Assembly: GCA_900557585.1 (NCBI GenBank)
Contig: USTJ01000008.1
Location: 1 to 10,823 of the forward strand
Reading direction: 5' to 3'
Origin: an uncultured Eubacteriales bacterium
Lineage (GTDB): Bacteria > Bacillota > Clostridia > Christensenellales > UBA1242
Length of the DNA: 10,823 nt
Made by a program: the position numbers and the translations under genes. The notes under the pieces were generated by a model. It was given only the letters and a program-made list of their open reading frames with translations, had not been told where the DNA came from and did not search any database. Below, in pieces: positions 1 to 7,800 of this stretch; the first letter of the stretch is position 1; the number at the start of each line of letters is the position of its first letter.

Positions 1-743
1 TTCGTCCAGTAAAAATTTTCGTCACCTTGCTTTTGGTGTGTGTTGCACTCTGTGCAATGCTGTCGGTTACAAACGCTCAAACCGTTTTCTTTGGATATAG
101 CGAAAGAAAAGTTCCGATTTACAGCGTTGCAACAAGTGAGAAGAAAGTTGCACTTACTTTTGATGCTGCATGGGGAGCAGACAAAACCAGCAAAATCATT
201 GAAATTTTAAAGAAAAATGAGGTTGGTGGAACATACTTTTTGGGTGGCTTTTGGAGTGAAAAATATCAAGACAAAATCAAAGAAATTGACGGCGCCGGTC
301 TTGACATTGGAACACATTCGAACACACATCCAAAAATGAGCAGTCTTTCACCAGCAAGCCAAGAAAGTGAACTTATGGTGAGTTCGAAACTTATCACGAA
401 CATTACGGGCAAGCCAGTTCGCTTTTTCCGCCCACCATATGGCGACTACAACGACCAACTTTTAATGACTGCTGAAAAACTCAATCTTCAAACCATTCAA
501 TGGGATGTTGATTCACTTGACTGGAAAGGCTTGACTGCTAAGCAAATTTTAACCCGCGTTAAAAGTGGTGTTAAAAATGGTTCAATCATCCTTTTCCACA
601 ACAACAGCGATCACATTTTAGAGGCTCTTCCACTTGTGATTGAATTTTTGAAAAGCCAAGGTTACAGCATGGTGAATTTGAGCGGACTTGTTTATGAAAA
701 CAACTATACAATTGATAACAACGGAGTGCAAAAGAGGGTATAG
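1..743 (+). CDS. PdaB-like polysaccharide deacetylase, secreted or membrane-anchored (5' partial)
   Basis: The product is probably a NodB-fold (carbohydrate esterase 4) deacetylase acting on N-acetylated cell-wall glycan outside the membrane. The frame is open to the left edge: codons from position 3 read RPVKIFV before the TTG at 27, so the true start lies outside. The arginine and lysine followed by a hydrophobic run and ending near NAQ look like a signal peptide or N-terminal anchor. Numbering from the TTG at 27, the family motifs are TFDAAWG (44-50), HSNTH (97-101, zinc pair), RPPYG (135-139), WDVDSLDW (159-166) and ILFHN (188-192). The set resembles clostridial PdaB-type enzymes. The oddity is that the second Asp of the canonical TFDD motif, usually a metal ligand, is Ala47. 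The gene ends 25 bases before the SSB gene and is probably co-transcribed with it. The fold is near certain; substrate and sporulation role are inferred. Confidence 0.9.
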   Translation, partial: RPVKIFVTLLLVCVALCAMLSVTNAQTVFFGYSERKVPIYSVATSEKKVALTFDAAWGADKTSKIIEILKKNEVGGTYFLGGFWSEKYQDKIKEIDGAGLDIGTHSNTHPKMSSLSPASQESELMVSSKLITNITGKPVRFFRPPYGDYNDQLLMTAEKLNLQTIQWDVDSLDWKGLTAKQILTRVKSGVKNGSIILFHNNSDHILEALPLVIEFLKSQGYSMVNLSGLVYENNYTIDNNGVQKRV

Positions 744-757
744 CCCAAACAAAATAA

Positions 758-762
758 AGAGG
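758..762 (+). promoter_or_regulatory. Ribosome binding site of the SSB gene
   Basis: AGAGG lies six bases before the ATG at 769 and decides the start. The open frame reaches back to 688, inside the deacetylase gene, but no ribosome binding site was seen there. The alternative ATG at 764 is in another frame and hits TGA after one codon. Confidence 0.75.
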
Positions 763-768
763 TATGAT

Positions 769-1461
769 ATGATAAACAATTATGAAAAAAACAATCAAGT
801 TGAAATTAAAGGAAAACTTGCAAGCGAGCCAGTTTTCTCTCACACAGTGCTCGGAGAAGGATTTTATGAGGTTGACATTTTGGTGAAACGTCTTTCATCA
901 CAAGTTGATGTTCTTCCTGTCACAATTTCAGAGCGACTTTTGCCAGAAATTACAAACAAAGATGAGGAAATTGGAATTATTGGTCAACTTCGCTCTTATA
1001 ACAAATTAGAAGGAGAAAAAAGCCGACTTATTCTTACAATTTTTGCAAGGGAAATTGTTCCAGCCGAGCAAATTTTGAACGGAAACCAAATTGAAATGAC
1101 CGGCTATGTTTGCAAAGAGCCAATCTATCGAACAACACCTTTTGGCAGAGAAATTACTGATGTTTTGATTGCTGTGAACCGCGCATATAACAAAAGCGAC
1201 TATCTTCCTTGCATTGCTTGGGGAAGAAATGCTCGTTTTGCAGGTGACCTTCAAATTGGTGAAAAAGTATCAATCAAAGGTCGCATTCAAAGCCGAATTT
1301 ATCAAAAAAAGATTGATGAAGAAACTGTGATAAGCAAAACTGCCTATGAAGTTTCAATTTCAACAATCATGCAAGAAAGTGAAGAGGAAAGGGAAGAAAA
1401 CGAAGAAGAAAAAACATCTCCTTTCCACATTGTTGAATCTGCAAACACAAATGCATTATAA
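769..1461 (+). CDS. Single-stranded DNA-binding protein with two tandem OB folds
   Basis: This 230-residue cytoplasmic protein probably binds single-stranded DNA during replication or repair. It holds two SSB-type OB folds in one chain. The first (about residues 8-98) starts NQVEIKGKLASEPVF and is divergent, with no tryptophan. The second (about 104-200) starts NQIEMTGYVCKEPIY and carries the more typical SSB stretch NRAYNKSDYLPCIAWGRNAR (137-156), then GEKVSIKGRIQSR. The duplicated starts (NQ-hydrophobic-E-hydrophobic-x-G-x-hydrophobic-x-x-E/K-x-P) show internal duplication. The C terminus is strongly acidic (EESEEE-type, 203-214) followed by SPFHIVESANTNAL. It has acid residues and a PF pair, but not the classic DDDIPF end that recruits partner proteins. 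Similar two-domain proteins are known in Clostridia alongside a standard SSB. It is the second gene of the left unit, 25 bases after the deacetylase, and precedes the terminator. The family call is secure; its exact role is not. Confidence 0.88.
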   Translation: MINNYEKNNQVEIKGKLASEPVFSHTVLGEGFYEVDILVKRLSSQVDVLPVTISERLLPEITNKDEEIGIIGQLRSYNKLEGEKSRLILTIFAREIVPAEQILNGNQIEMTGYVCKEPIYRTTPFGREITDVLIAVNRAYNKSDYLPCIAWGRNARFAGDLQIGEKVSIKGRIQSRIYQKKIDEETVISKTAYEVSISTIMQESEEEREENEEEKTSPFHIVESANTNAL

Positions 1462-1508
1462 AAAATGCCACTTTGTGACATTGTAAAATTTTTGCACACA
1501 AAAAATAA

Positions 1509-1534
1509 GCCCACGCCCTGTGGGCATTTTTTTT
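1509..1534. terminator. Rho-independent terminator, probably bidirectional
   Basis: GCCCAC (1509-1514) and GTGGGC (1520-1525) form a six-pair GC-rich stem with a five-base loop, GCCCT. On the + strand an A and then eight T follow, ending the SSB transcript. Read on the - strand, the same stem is followed by TTATTTTTTG, so it could also stop the leftward operon ending at 1613. The stretch 1535-1612 between it and that operon is AT-rich and shows no gene or other GC-rich hairpin. Confidence 0.85.
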
Positions 1535-1612
1535 GCTTTATTTTTTAGTAAAATGTTTTAAGTAAATTGAAAATATATTTTCGTTTATATAAAAATTTGT
1601 TGAAAGTAAAAA

Positions 1613-2938
1613 CTAATCAACATTTTTGTAGATTTGTTCTTTATATTCTTCAATTGTTGGAACCGTGATACCTTCGAAATTTCCTTCCATGAAGATATAA
1701 AGTTTATTGTTTTTATCAAAAATACGGTTGATCATTGAGTTTACGCGATCAAGAGTGATTGCATTTATCTCTTTGATTTTGGTTTTCTTTGGAATTTTTT
1801 CAATCTTTCTGCGATTTTGATAGATTTCCAAGTTGTCAGTTACATTGCTTTTATAAGAAGTGTAATGTTCGCTGTCAAGTTTGATGATTGCATTGTCTTT
1901 GCATTGATCAAGATATTCTTGAGTTATAATTCCATTTTTAAGTTTTATGATAGACTCATTCAAAAGGTCAAAAATCTTTGAAATATTTTCAAATTTGCTT
2001 GTTGAAAATTGAACAACAACTGCGTTGTCGGTTGAAAGATTGTCAACTGAACTGAGAGCATAGGAAGAATATACAAGTCCAAGTTTTCTTGCATTATAAT
2101 AGAACATGTCATTCATGTTGTTTAGGGGTCTTAGTGCCATGAACACAAGTTGACTGATTCTGAACTCGTCTATTTCAGTTTTCAAAGAAAAATATACTTT
2201 AACTTGATAGTTCTTTTCAGGAGTTTGATAAACCTTCATGCTTTGGTCTAGTTTAATGTTTTTGTCAAGTGGTGGCAAAAGTTCAGATTTTGTTTCAGAA
2301 ACGGCAAGTTTATCAACAAAATATTTCTTTGCCAGTTTTTTGATTTTGCAAAAAGAAAGGGAAGTGCAAACTGAAAGAATAAACTTATCTGCAACAAAAT
2401 TTTTCTTTCTGTATTCGTTCAAGTCGTCAATGGTATATGATTTCAGTTCTTCTGGTGAGCCAAAAATATAGCCCGGTTGAACAGTGCTTAAATAACGAAT
2501 AAAGTTTGCTGATTGATAGTCGAAATCGAACATTGCTTGTGTTTCGTGATCTTTTCTTTCTTCAAGAACAACATTTTTTTCTTTTTCAAAACGGTCTTTG
2601 TCAAAGTTTGAACTAAGCAAGCAGTCGCTTGCAAATTCAAAACATTTTTCAACTCTTCGGTTCGACTCGGAAAAATTTATAACAAGAAAATCAGGACTAG
2701 TGAAAGCGTTTAGTGGTGTGATTTTCACTTTATCCTCGATCACTTGTTCTTGGCTTCTGTGGTCGGTTTGCTTCATGAGCATGTGTTCAAGAAGATGAGG
2801 AAGACCATGTTTTCCTTCGCAATATCCATATCCAGCGAAAAAGCCAACGTTCACAGCAGTAATATCAAAGGCCTTTCGCTGTTTATAGATGAGAGTTGCA
2901 CCGTTTTTAAATTTATAAATTTTTGTACGTTTTATCAT
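1613..2938 (-). CDS. M16-family zinc metallopeptidase
   Basis: This 441-residue protein belongs to the M16 (pitrilysin/mitochondrial processing peptidase) family, which cuts peptides or unfolded proteins inside a clamshell-like chamber. The inverted zinc motif HLLEH is at residues 48-52, in GLPHLLEHMLMK. The third ligand is E126 or E127 in VVLEERKD, just after the usual EKEK. NAFTSPDFLVINF (77-89) matches the conserved NAxT segment. GSPEELKSYTIDDL (160-173) marks the end of the first half. The second, M16_C-like half contains ARKLGLVYSS (283-292), with R284 and Y290 as the R/Y pair that helps bind substrate. The length fits an M16B subunit that works as a homodimer or with an inactive partner; no partner is in the window. 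No signal peptide is seen, so it should be cytoplasmic. It is the last gene of the leftward operon, nine bases after the propeller/SH3 gene. The ATG start is supported by an AAGGA site. It does not closely resemble the YmfF/YmfH pair as I recall them. Confidence 0.9.
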   Translation of the reverse strand: MIKRTKIYKFKNGATLIYKQRKAFDITAVNVGFFAGYGYCEGKHGLPHLLEHMLMKQTDHRSQEQVIEDKVKITPLNAFTSPDFLVINFSESNRRVEKCFEFASDCLLSSNFDKDRFEKEKNVVLEERKDHETQAMFDFDYQSANFIRYLSTVQPGYIFGSPEELKSYTIDDLNEYRKKNFVADKFILSVCTSLSFCKIKKLAKKYFVDKLAVSETKSELLPPLDKNIKLDQSMKVYQTPEKNYQVKVYFSLKTEIDEFRISQLVFMALRPLNNMNDMFYYNARKLGLVYSSYALSSVDNLSTDNAVVVQFSTSKFENISKIFDLLNESIIKLKNGIITQEYLDQCKDNAIIKLDSEHYTSYKSNVTDNLEIYQNRRKIEKIPKKTKIKEINAITLDRVNSMINRIFDKNNKLYIFMEGNFEGITVPTIEEYKEQIYKNVD

Positions 2939-2944
2939 TTGGAT

Positions 2945-2949
2945 TCCTT
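2945..2949 (-). promoter_or_regulatory. Ribosome binding site of the M16 peptidase gene, overlapping the upstream stop
   Basis: On the - strand the junction reads TAAGGAATCCAAATG. The AAGGA site shares its first two bases with the TAA stop (2948-2950) of the preceding gene, and the ATG (2938-2936) follows with normal spacing. This arrangement favours translational coupling. Confidence 0.75.
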
Positions 2950-4879
2950 ATTTTGTAACTTTGTTTTTAATGCAAATTATAACAACAAGTAAAATTGTGT
3001 TTACAATGACAAGTGTCATTCCAAGAATTTGAAGCATTGTCCAAGTGTCGGTTTGAAGGTTATAGTTATAGACATAGCCAGTGTGTTTGTTTCCTGCATT
3101 GTCATTGAATGAAATTTTTGTAAGATTGGTTTTTGTATTTCTTTTTCCTTCAACACGAACTCTTGCGCCTTTATCAAGAAGGGTGATAATTTCGCTTGTG
3201 TTGTCTTCGGAAGTGAAAACTTCACTGTTATTTTTCTTTATTGATGCGTTGGTGATTACTCTTTCGCCTTTAACTGTTCTTGGGCGTGCACGAGATGCAT
3301 CAATGAAGCCTTCATATGAATTGTCACCATCTTTCACAATTACACGCAAAAACTTTGTTCCCATTGAAGAGAATGAATATAGTCCGCTTTCGCCCTCTAC
3401 AACAGAAACGTCGGCGGTTGCTTTTAAAAGCATGATTTCAGTGTTAATGCTGTCGCGTACAAATGATGGCATTTTTAAAAGTGCAGTGTTAGTTAGAACA
3501 GTGACTTTTGGTGAGGAATAGGTTGATTTTTCAAGTTGTGAAACTTGTGAAGAACGAACATAGCCATAAAAGTTGGTGTCAGCGGTTGAGAACATTACGA
3601 AATAATATCCTTTGATTGCGTCTCCACCAGAAATTTTGCCCTCACCAATGATTGTCATTGTTTTGTCTTCTGGAATTTGCACAATTTGTGTTTTACTATA
3701 TGGAAAGTCAAACAAATTTATATTTGTTGTTGCTTTAACATAAACAAACTTGTCATAATCAGTCCAAAATACATTTTCAATGTTTGGATTTTTCTTTGTT
3801 TGAGTTTGTATGTTAAAATCTGTAAAACTTCCTGTAAAGGTGTAAATTTTGACTTGTTGAAGAGCAGAAGATAAAAGCGCAAAAGTGTTTTGATCTGCAC
3901 AAAGGTGGGTGAGTGCAAAGTTTTCATCAATCGCAATATCTTTGTTTTCAATATAGGTCAAATCTGTTCGGGTTGTTGAAATGTTAAGCGAATAAAATTT
4001 GATTGAATTTTCAAGTTCAATAGCAAACATTTTTTCGCCATTTTCAAAAGTAATTGCTCCAAAATCTGAAAGTTTGTCCATTTGGTCAAAGCCGTTCACA
4101 GCACGAGACAAAGTTATTTCTTCAGGTTTTGTTACCATGTCATATTCGAAAGACAACATTGTGTTGTTGTTGAACAAAATCAAAAACAAGTTGCCGTTAT
4201 ATTCACATGCGAAAATGTTTTCATATGAAGCAAAACTATCATATCGGTTTGAAATTTTGAACTCGGTTTCTGATTTTATTTGAAGCCTGTTCTCATTTTG
4301 GTCTTTTTCAAGAGCAATAAGATGAAGATTGTTTTCAATTGGATTTTCAGGGCAAATCAAAATTTGGTCTTGACCTGCAACATTCACAACCAAGATTTTG
4401 AAAGCGTTTTCAATTTTAACAATCAGTGTTGCATCAACTTCATATTCAGAAAAATCAGAAGAGAGAACACATTGAATTTGGCTGGTTATTGTGTTTATAA
4501 GCAAAATATATTTATCAACAATCAAAATATCAGTTGGAACAAATTTTGTTTTTAAAACAGTGTTTTCAGCCCTGAATTCGGCAGTTTTTTTGTCTATTAC
4601 TTTTAAAGAAGAGTCGGCATTGTCATAGACATATACAAAGTCGCCTTTATTTTCCATTATGGTTGGGTCAACCAAAAAAGGAGTTGATTCTTCGTTGTTT
4701 GTTTCAGAAGTTTCGTCTTCAATTGCATGACCCGTTTTGTTCTTTGCTTCTTGCGATGCATAAAAGGACAGGGCAGAAGCAGAGCGATTAAACTCTGCTT
4801 TGCCACCCAAAATATAGCCAAATAAAACAAATGTAAGGCAAAAAATTGTTGTTAAAATTTTTATAAGTTTATTTTTCAT
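2948..4879 (-). CDS. Membrane-tethered extracellular protein: beta-propeller-like domain plus SH3-like repeats
   Basis: I do not recognise a named family for this 643-residue protein. The N terminus MKNKLIKIL plus a hydrophobic run to about residue 24 is a signal peptide or signal anchor. A polar, acidic linker (about 40-75) follows. Residues 78-400 repeat a beta-blade-like pattern, for example DFVYVYDNADSSLKVID (80-96), PTDILIVDKYILLINT (115-130) and ALTHLCADQNTFALLSSAL (322-340). It resembles six or seven blades of an NHL/WD-like propeller. Then come about three SH3-like units, roughly 379-445 (ending FYGYVRSSQVS), 460-530 (ending YEGFIDASRA) and 541-606 (ending HTGYVYNYNL). The GY/GF-V/I-x-x ending is typical of bacterial SH3 modules that bind wall peptides. 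A C-terminal membrane helix (614-637) ends in IKNKVTK, a positively charged inside tail. The protein is therefore held at the C terminus and possibly at both ends, with its bulk outside. It is the middle gene, 15 bases after the giant surface gene. Topology is fairly sure; the propeller call is inference. Confidence 0.82.
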   Translation of the reverse strand: MKNKLIKILTTIFCLTFVLFGYILGGKAEFNRSASALSFYASQEAKNKTGHAIEDETSETNNEESTPFLVDPTIMENKGDFVYVYDNADSSLKVIDKKTAEFRAENTVLKTKFVPTDILIVDKYILLINTITSQIQCVLSSDFSEYEVDATLIVKIENAFKILVVNVAGQDQILICPENPIENNLHLIALEKDQNENRLQIKSETEFKISNRYDSFASYENIFACEYNGNLFLILFNNNTMLSFEYDMVTKPEEITLSRAVNGFDQMDKLSDFGAITFENGEKMFAIELENSIKFYSLNISTTRTDLTYIENKDIAIDENFALTHLCADQNTFALLSSALQQVKIYTFTGSFTDFNIQTQTKKNPNIENVFWTDYDKFVYVKATTNINLFDFPYSKTQIVQIPEDKTMTIIGEGKISGGDAIKGYYFVMFSTADTNFYGYVRSSQVSQLEKSTYSSPKVTVLTNTALLKMPSFVRDSINTEIMLLKATADVSVVEGESGLYSFSSMGTKFLRVIVKDGDNSYEGFIDASRARPRTVKGERVITNASIKKNNSEVFTSEDNTSEIITLLDKGARVRVEGKRNTKTNLTKISFNDNAGNKHTGYVYNYNLQTDTWTMLQILGMTLVIVNTILLVVIICIKNKVTK

Positions 4880-4887
4880 AGTTTTTA

Positions 4888-4893
4888 TCCTTT
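4888..4893 (-). promoter_or_regulatory. Ribosome binding site of the propeller/SH3 gene
   Basis: On the - strand the junction reads TAATAAAGGATAAAAACTATG. AAAGGA lies eight bases before the ATG (4879-4877). It directly follows the stop codon of the giant gene and overlaps a second in-frame TAA (4894-4892). Confidence 0.75.
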
Positions 4894-4894
4894 A

Positions 4895-7800
4895 TTAGAA
4901 CATGTTCATGAACATGTCTTGAATTCCTCTTCTGTCTTCTTGGAAGATGCAAAGAATATTGTCAACAACCATAACAAGAGCACCAATAGGGTTTGCAGAT
5001 GTCAACAATGACATAAATACATCGAAGACAACATTCACAATTGGAACTGGTTGATAGTCATAGAGTGATGTAAGAACTCGTTTTCCAGCGTCGGTATAGA
5101 TTCTGGTTTTTGCAGAAATGCTTTCGTTTCTTGAAAATTCATCATCGCTTGGAGCAAATCCAATTGTGATGAAACGGTTATAGGTTCCTGCTTTTCCTTT
5201 TGCAGAGTTGAAGATTGACACAATGTTTTGACCAAATGATGGGTCTTTAATTTTAGTGTTTGTTTTACCGTCAACCAAAGTAAGATCGTTAGTATAGTCA
5301 GAAGCAAATGAACCATTGTCTTTTGAAACTGTATATTCTGCAGATGCTGCACGATAGTATGAATATCCTTTGTCAGCAGTCCAAAGCCAGCCAAGCCAGC
5401 CACCATAGTGGTTCACCTGTTTGCTTTGATGCTCTTCAAGGAAGCATTGTGTGATAACAAGGTCGTTTGTGTTCATGCAGTTGTTGAAGAAGTTTCCATC
5501 AACATTATTAGAATAAAGTTCATAGGCATCAACAACACGATATTCAAGAACATTGTCGATATATTTAACGAAATATTGTGTTTTCTCGTCATCGGTCATT
5601 TTGTCAATATTATCTGCACTTGTATAAATTTTGAAGTCGGTGTAAAGGTCGAGAAGGGAAAGAAGGAACATTGTGTCAAGAGTGTCAAGAATGTGTCCTG
5701 TTGCGCCATTTCCAAGTTTTTGTCCTGAAACCGTTCCAGCACCTTCAACATACAAGTCGTCTGTTGCCATGATCTTTCCATATTCATTAACATTACCAAC
5801 AGGTTGTCCAAAGATTTTATAGTAAACATATGCAGCAAAGGCTGCTGCTCCTTTGTCTGTGTCTTTGGTTTTATCAATAATTTCTTGCAAATAGTTCACA
5901 TACATATATCCATTTTTAACAATGAAGATTTGATATGACATGATTTCGCTGTTGTGATTACCTTTCAAATATCCATTTCCGGTTGAACCACATTCGTTTT
6001 CAGAAGTGTCGGAAATAGGTTTGTTGTTAAGACCGTTTCCAACTTGACCAGTAAGTTGAGTTCCGTTTCCTTCATTGATAGCAACGCTGACATCAACTGG
6101 TTTTGACATTGTTTGCCAAAGCATGCGAAGTTTAACGTCAATGTTTCCAAGAACAAAGTTTCCGTCTTCAAAAATTGAATCATCTTCGAACAGCGCAAGG
6201 TTGAAGCCGACAAGAGATGTTTTTCCTTCGTTTGCTTCGCCAGCAGTTTGTTTGTTCTTGGTTATTGTTGTGTTTTTGAGTTCTGCTTTTGAAATTGTTG
6301 ACGGAAGCGAACAATCACTGTTTGTTGAGTCTTTTTGAACAACAGTTACTTCTGGGAAACCATTTTCGGTTGCAATAATTTTATATTTAATTTGAATTGT
6401 TGAATTGAGAAGGTCAATAGAAATATTTTTGCTAGAAACACTTTGAGAATCAATAATTTGTTTTGTTTCACCATTGATGATGATTGTAAACAAGTTTTTC
6501 TTGAGAGTAGGGGTTCCACCACTGAATTGAATATAGTTATAAATATTTCTAAGTGTTGGTCTTCCGTTTGAATCAAAATCAGGCATGTTATGATCAAGAC
6601 CATATTTTCGAAGTGAGTTGTTTGCAGAAACAAGTCCTGTTACTGCATCAAGAACAATTGTTTCGCCTTTAACGCTGTTGCCCTCGCATTTTGCAATTTT
6701 AACTTCAACACCTGGTTTGTTTGTTTCACCAGCAGAGTTCTTTTTATAGAAAAGATACTTTTTAGTGATATCGTTTTCAACGTCTGTAAGCATGATAAGT
6801 CTTTCAGAAATCTTTGTTGGATATTTAAGATCAACGCCATTACTGTCGTTTGCAACATAAACAAATGGGTCTTTGTCATCAATTGTGATTTTGTATGAGT
6901 TGTTTCCACTGTTTTTATTGTTTGTTCCATAGTCAACTTCATAGATATAGGTTCCGGCAGATGGGTTTTTCCAACCAGCAGTAGAACGAACCTCTTCGGA
7001 GTATGCAAGATATGTTGAAGAGTTTCCTTTTCCGTTTCCTCCGGCCAATGCACCATAGACATAGGTTGATTCGGTTTCTGCAAGGTCGATGAGAAGATTA
7101 TAGGAAAGGGCAGTATAGAAGAAGTTTACTGTGAAGTCTTGTGTAACATGAAGTGCATAGAAGTTGTTTCTTGAAGCAGATGTTACGAAAACTTCTTCGC
7201 CGTCATCTTGTTTGATTTGTCCAGGAACAACAATTTTTGAGTTCAATTTTCCAACAAACATGTTCTTTCCAGTGTCTTTGGTTGAATCAATTTCTTTTTC
7301 GTGAAGATATTTTTTATAGTCGCTGAGATTTGTGTAATATTTAGAGTTATCTTTCAAAACATCATCAATATCAAGAATATTTGTTCCGGCACCGGTGTCA
7401 TATGCAAATCTGATATTCTTTGAGTCCAAAGCACTGGTTGTTGAAATTCCGGCAAATTGAATGAATTGATAGTTGATTGATGTGATTTTAATGCTTTGGT
7501 CATGTTGAACAAGAAGTGAACCTTTGATTGTTGCTGCGTCGATTGGAGAATATTCTTTATTGTCGAGCGCTGTTTGGTCTTCAAACATTCTATTTTCGTC
7601 GGTGTCACCAAGTTCGTTGTCTTCATAGTATTTATATGTGTTAACCTTGATGATATAAACTCTTGGTTCATAAATTGCAATTACTCTTGTTTGACCCGAA
7701 ACTGCAATTTTCTTTGAGAAGAAACGAGTGATTGTTTTTTGGTTGCCAATCATTTCAACAGTATAGTGGTCATAGCCAATAATATTCAATGTTTCAGCGC

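Noticed and set aside
27..29. TTG at 27 as start of the deacetylase gene
   Set aside because: The frame is open to the edge and the upstream codons supply the Arg and Lys expected before a signal peptide core; starting at 27 would remove them.
688..768. Earlier start of the SSB gene inside the deacetylase gene
   Set aside because: No ribosome binding site was recognised at 688, whereas AGAGG precedes the ATG at 769; the extra residues do not match SSB proteins.
1466..1480. Hairpin TGCCAC-TTT-GTGACA after the SSB stop as the terminator
   Set aside because: The stem has a C/A mismatch and no immediate U-tract; the stronger hairpin at 1509 fits better.
4898..4907. GAACATGTTC as a Gram-positive LexA (SOS) box
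   Set aside because: The half-sites are two bases apart rather than four, and it lies inside a coding end rather than at a promoter.
6289..6307. LPST in the giant protein as a sortase signal
   Set aside because: It sits some 465 residues from the C terminus and is not followed by a hydrophobic helix and positive tail.
6562..6581. DFDSNGRPT as a dockerin-type calcium loop
   Set aside because: Only one loop-like match is present, without the second copy or the trailing acidic residue of a dockerin.
6640..7083. Long alternative-frame and antisense open frames inside the giant and propeller genes
   Set aside because: They lie wholly inside well-supported genes, have low-complexity composition and lack recognisable domains.
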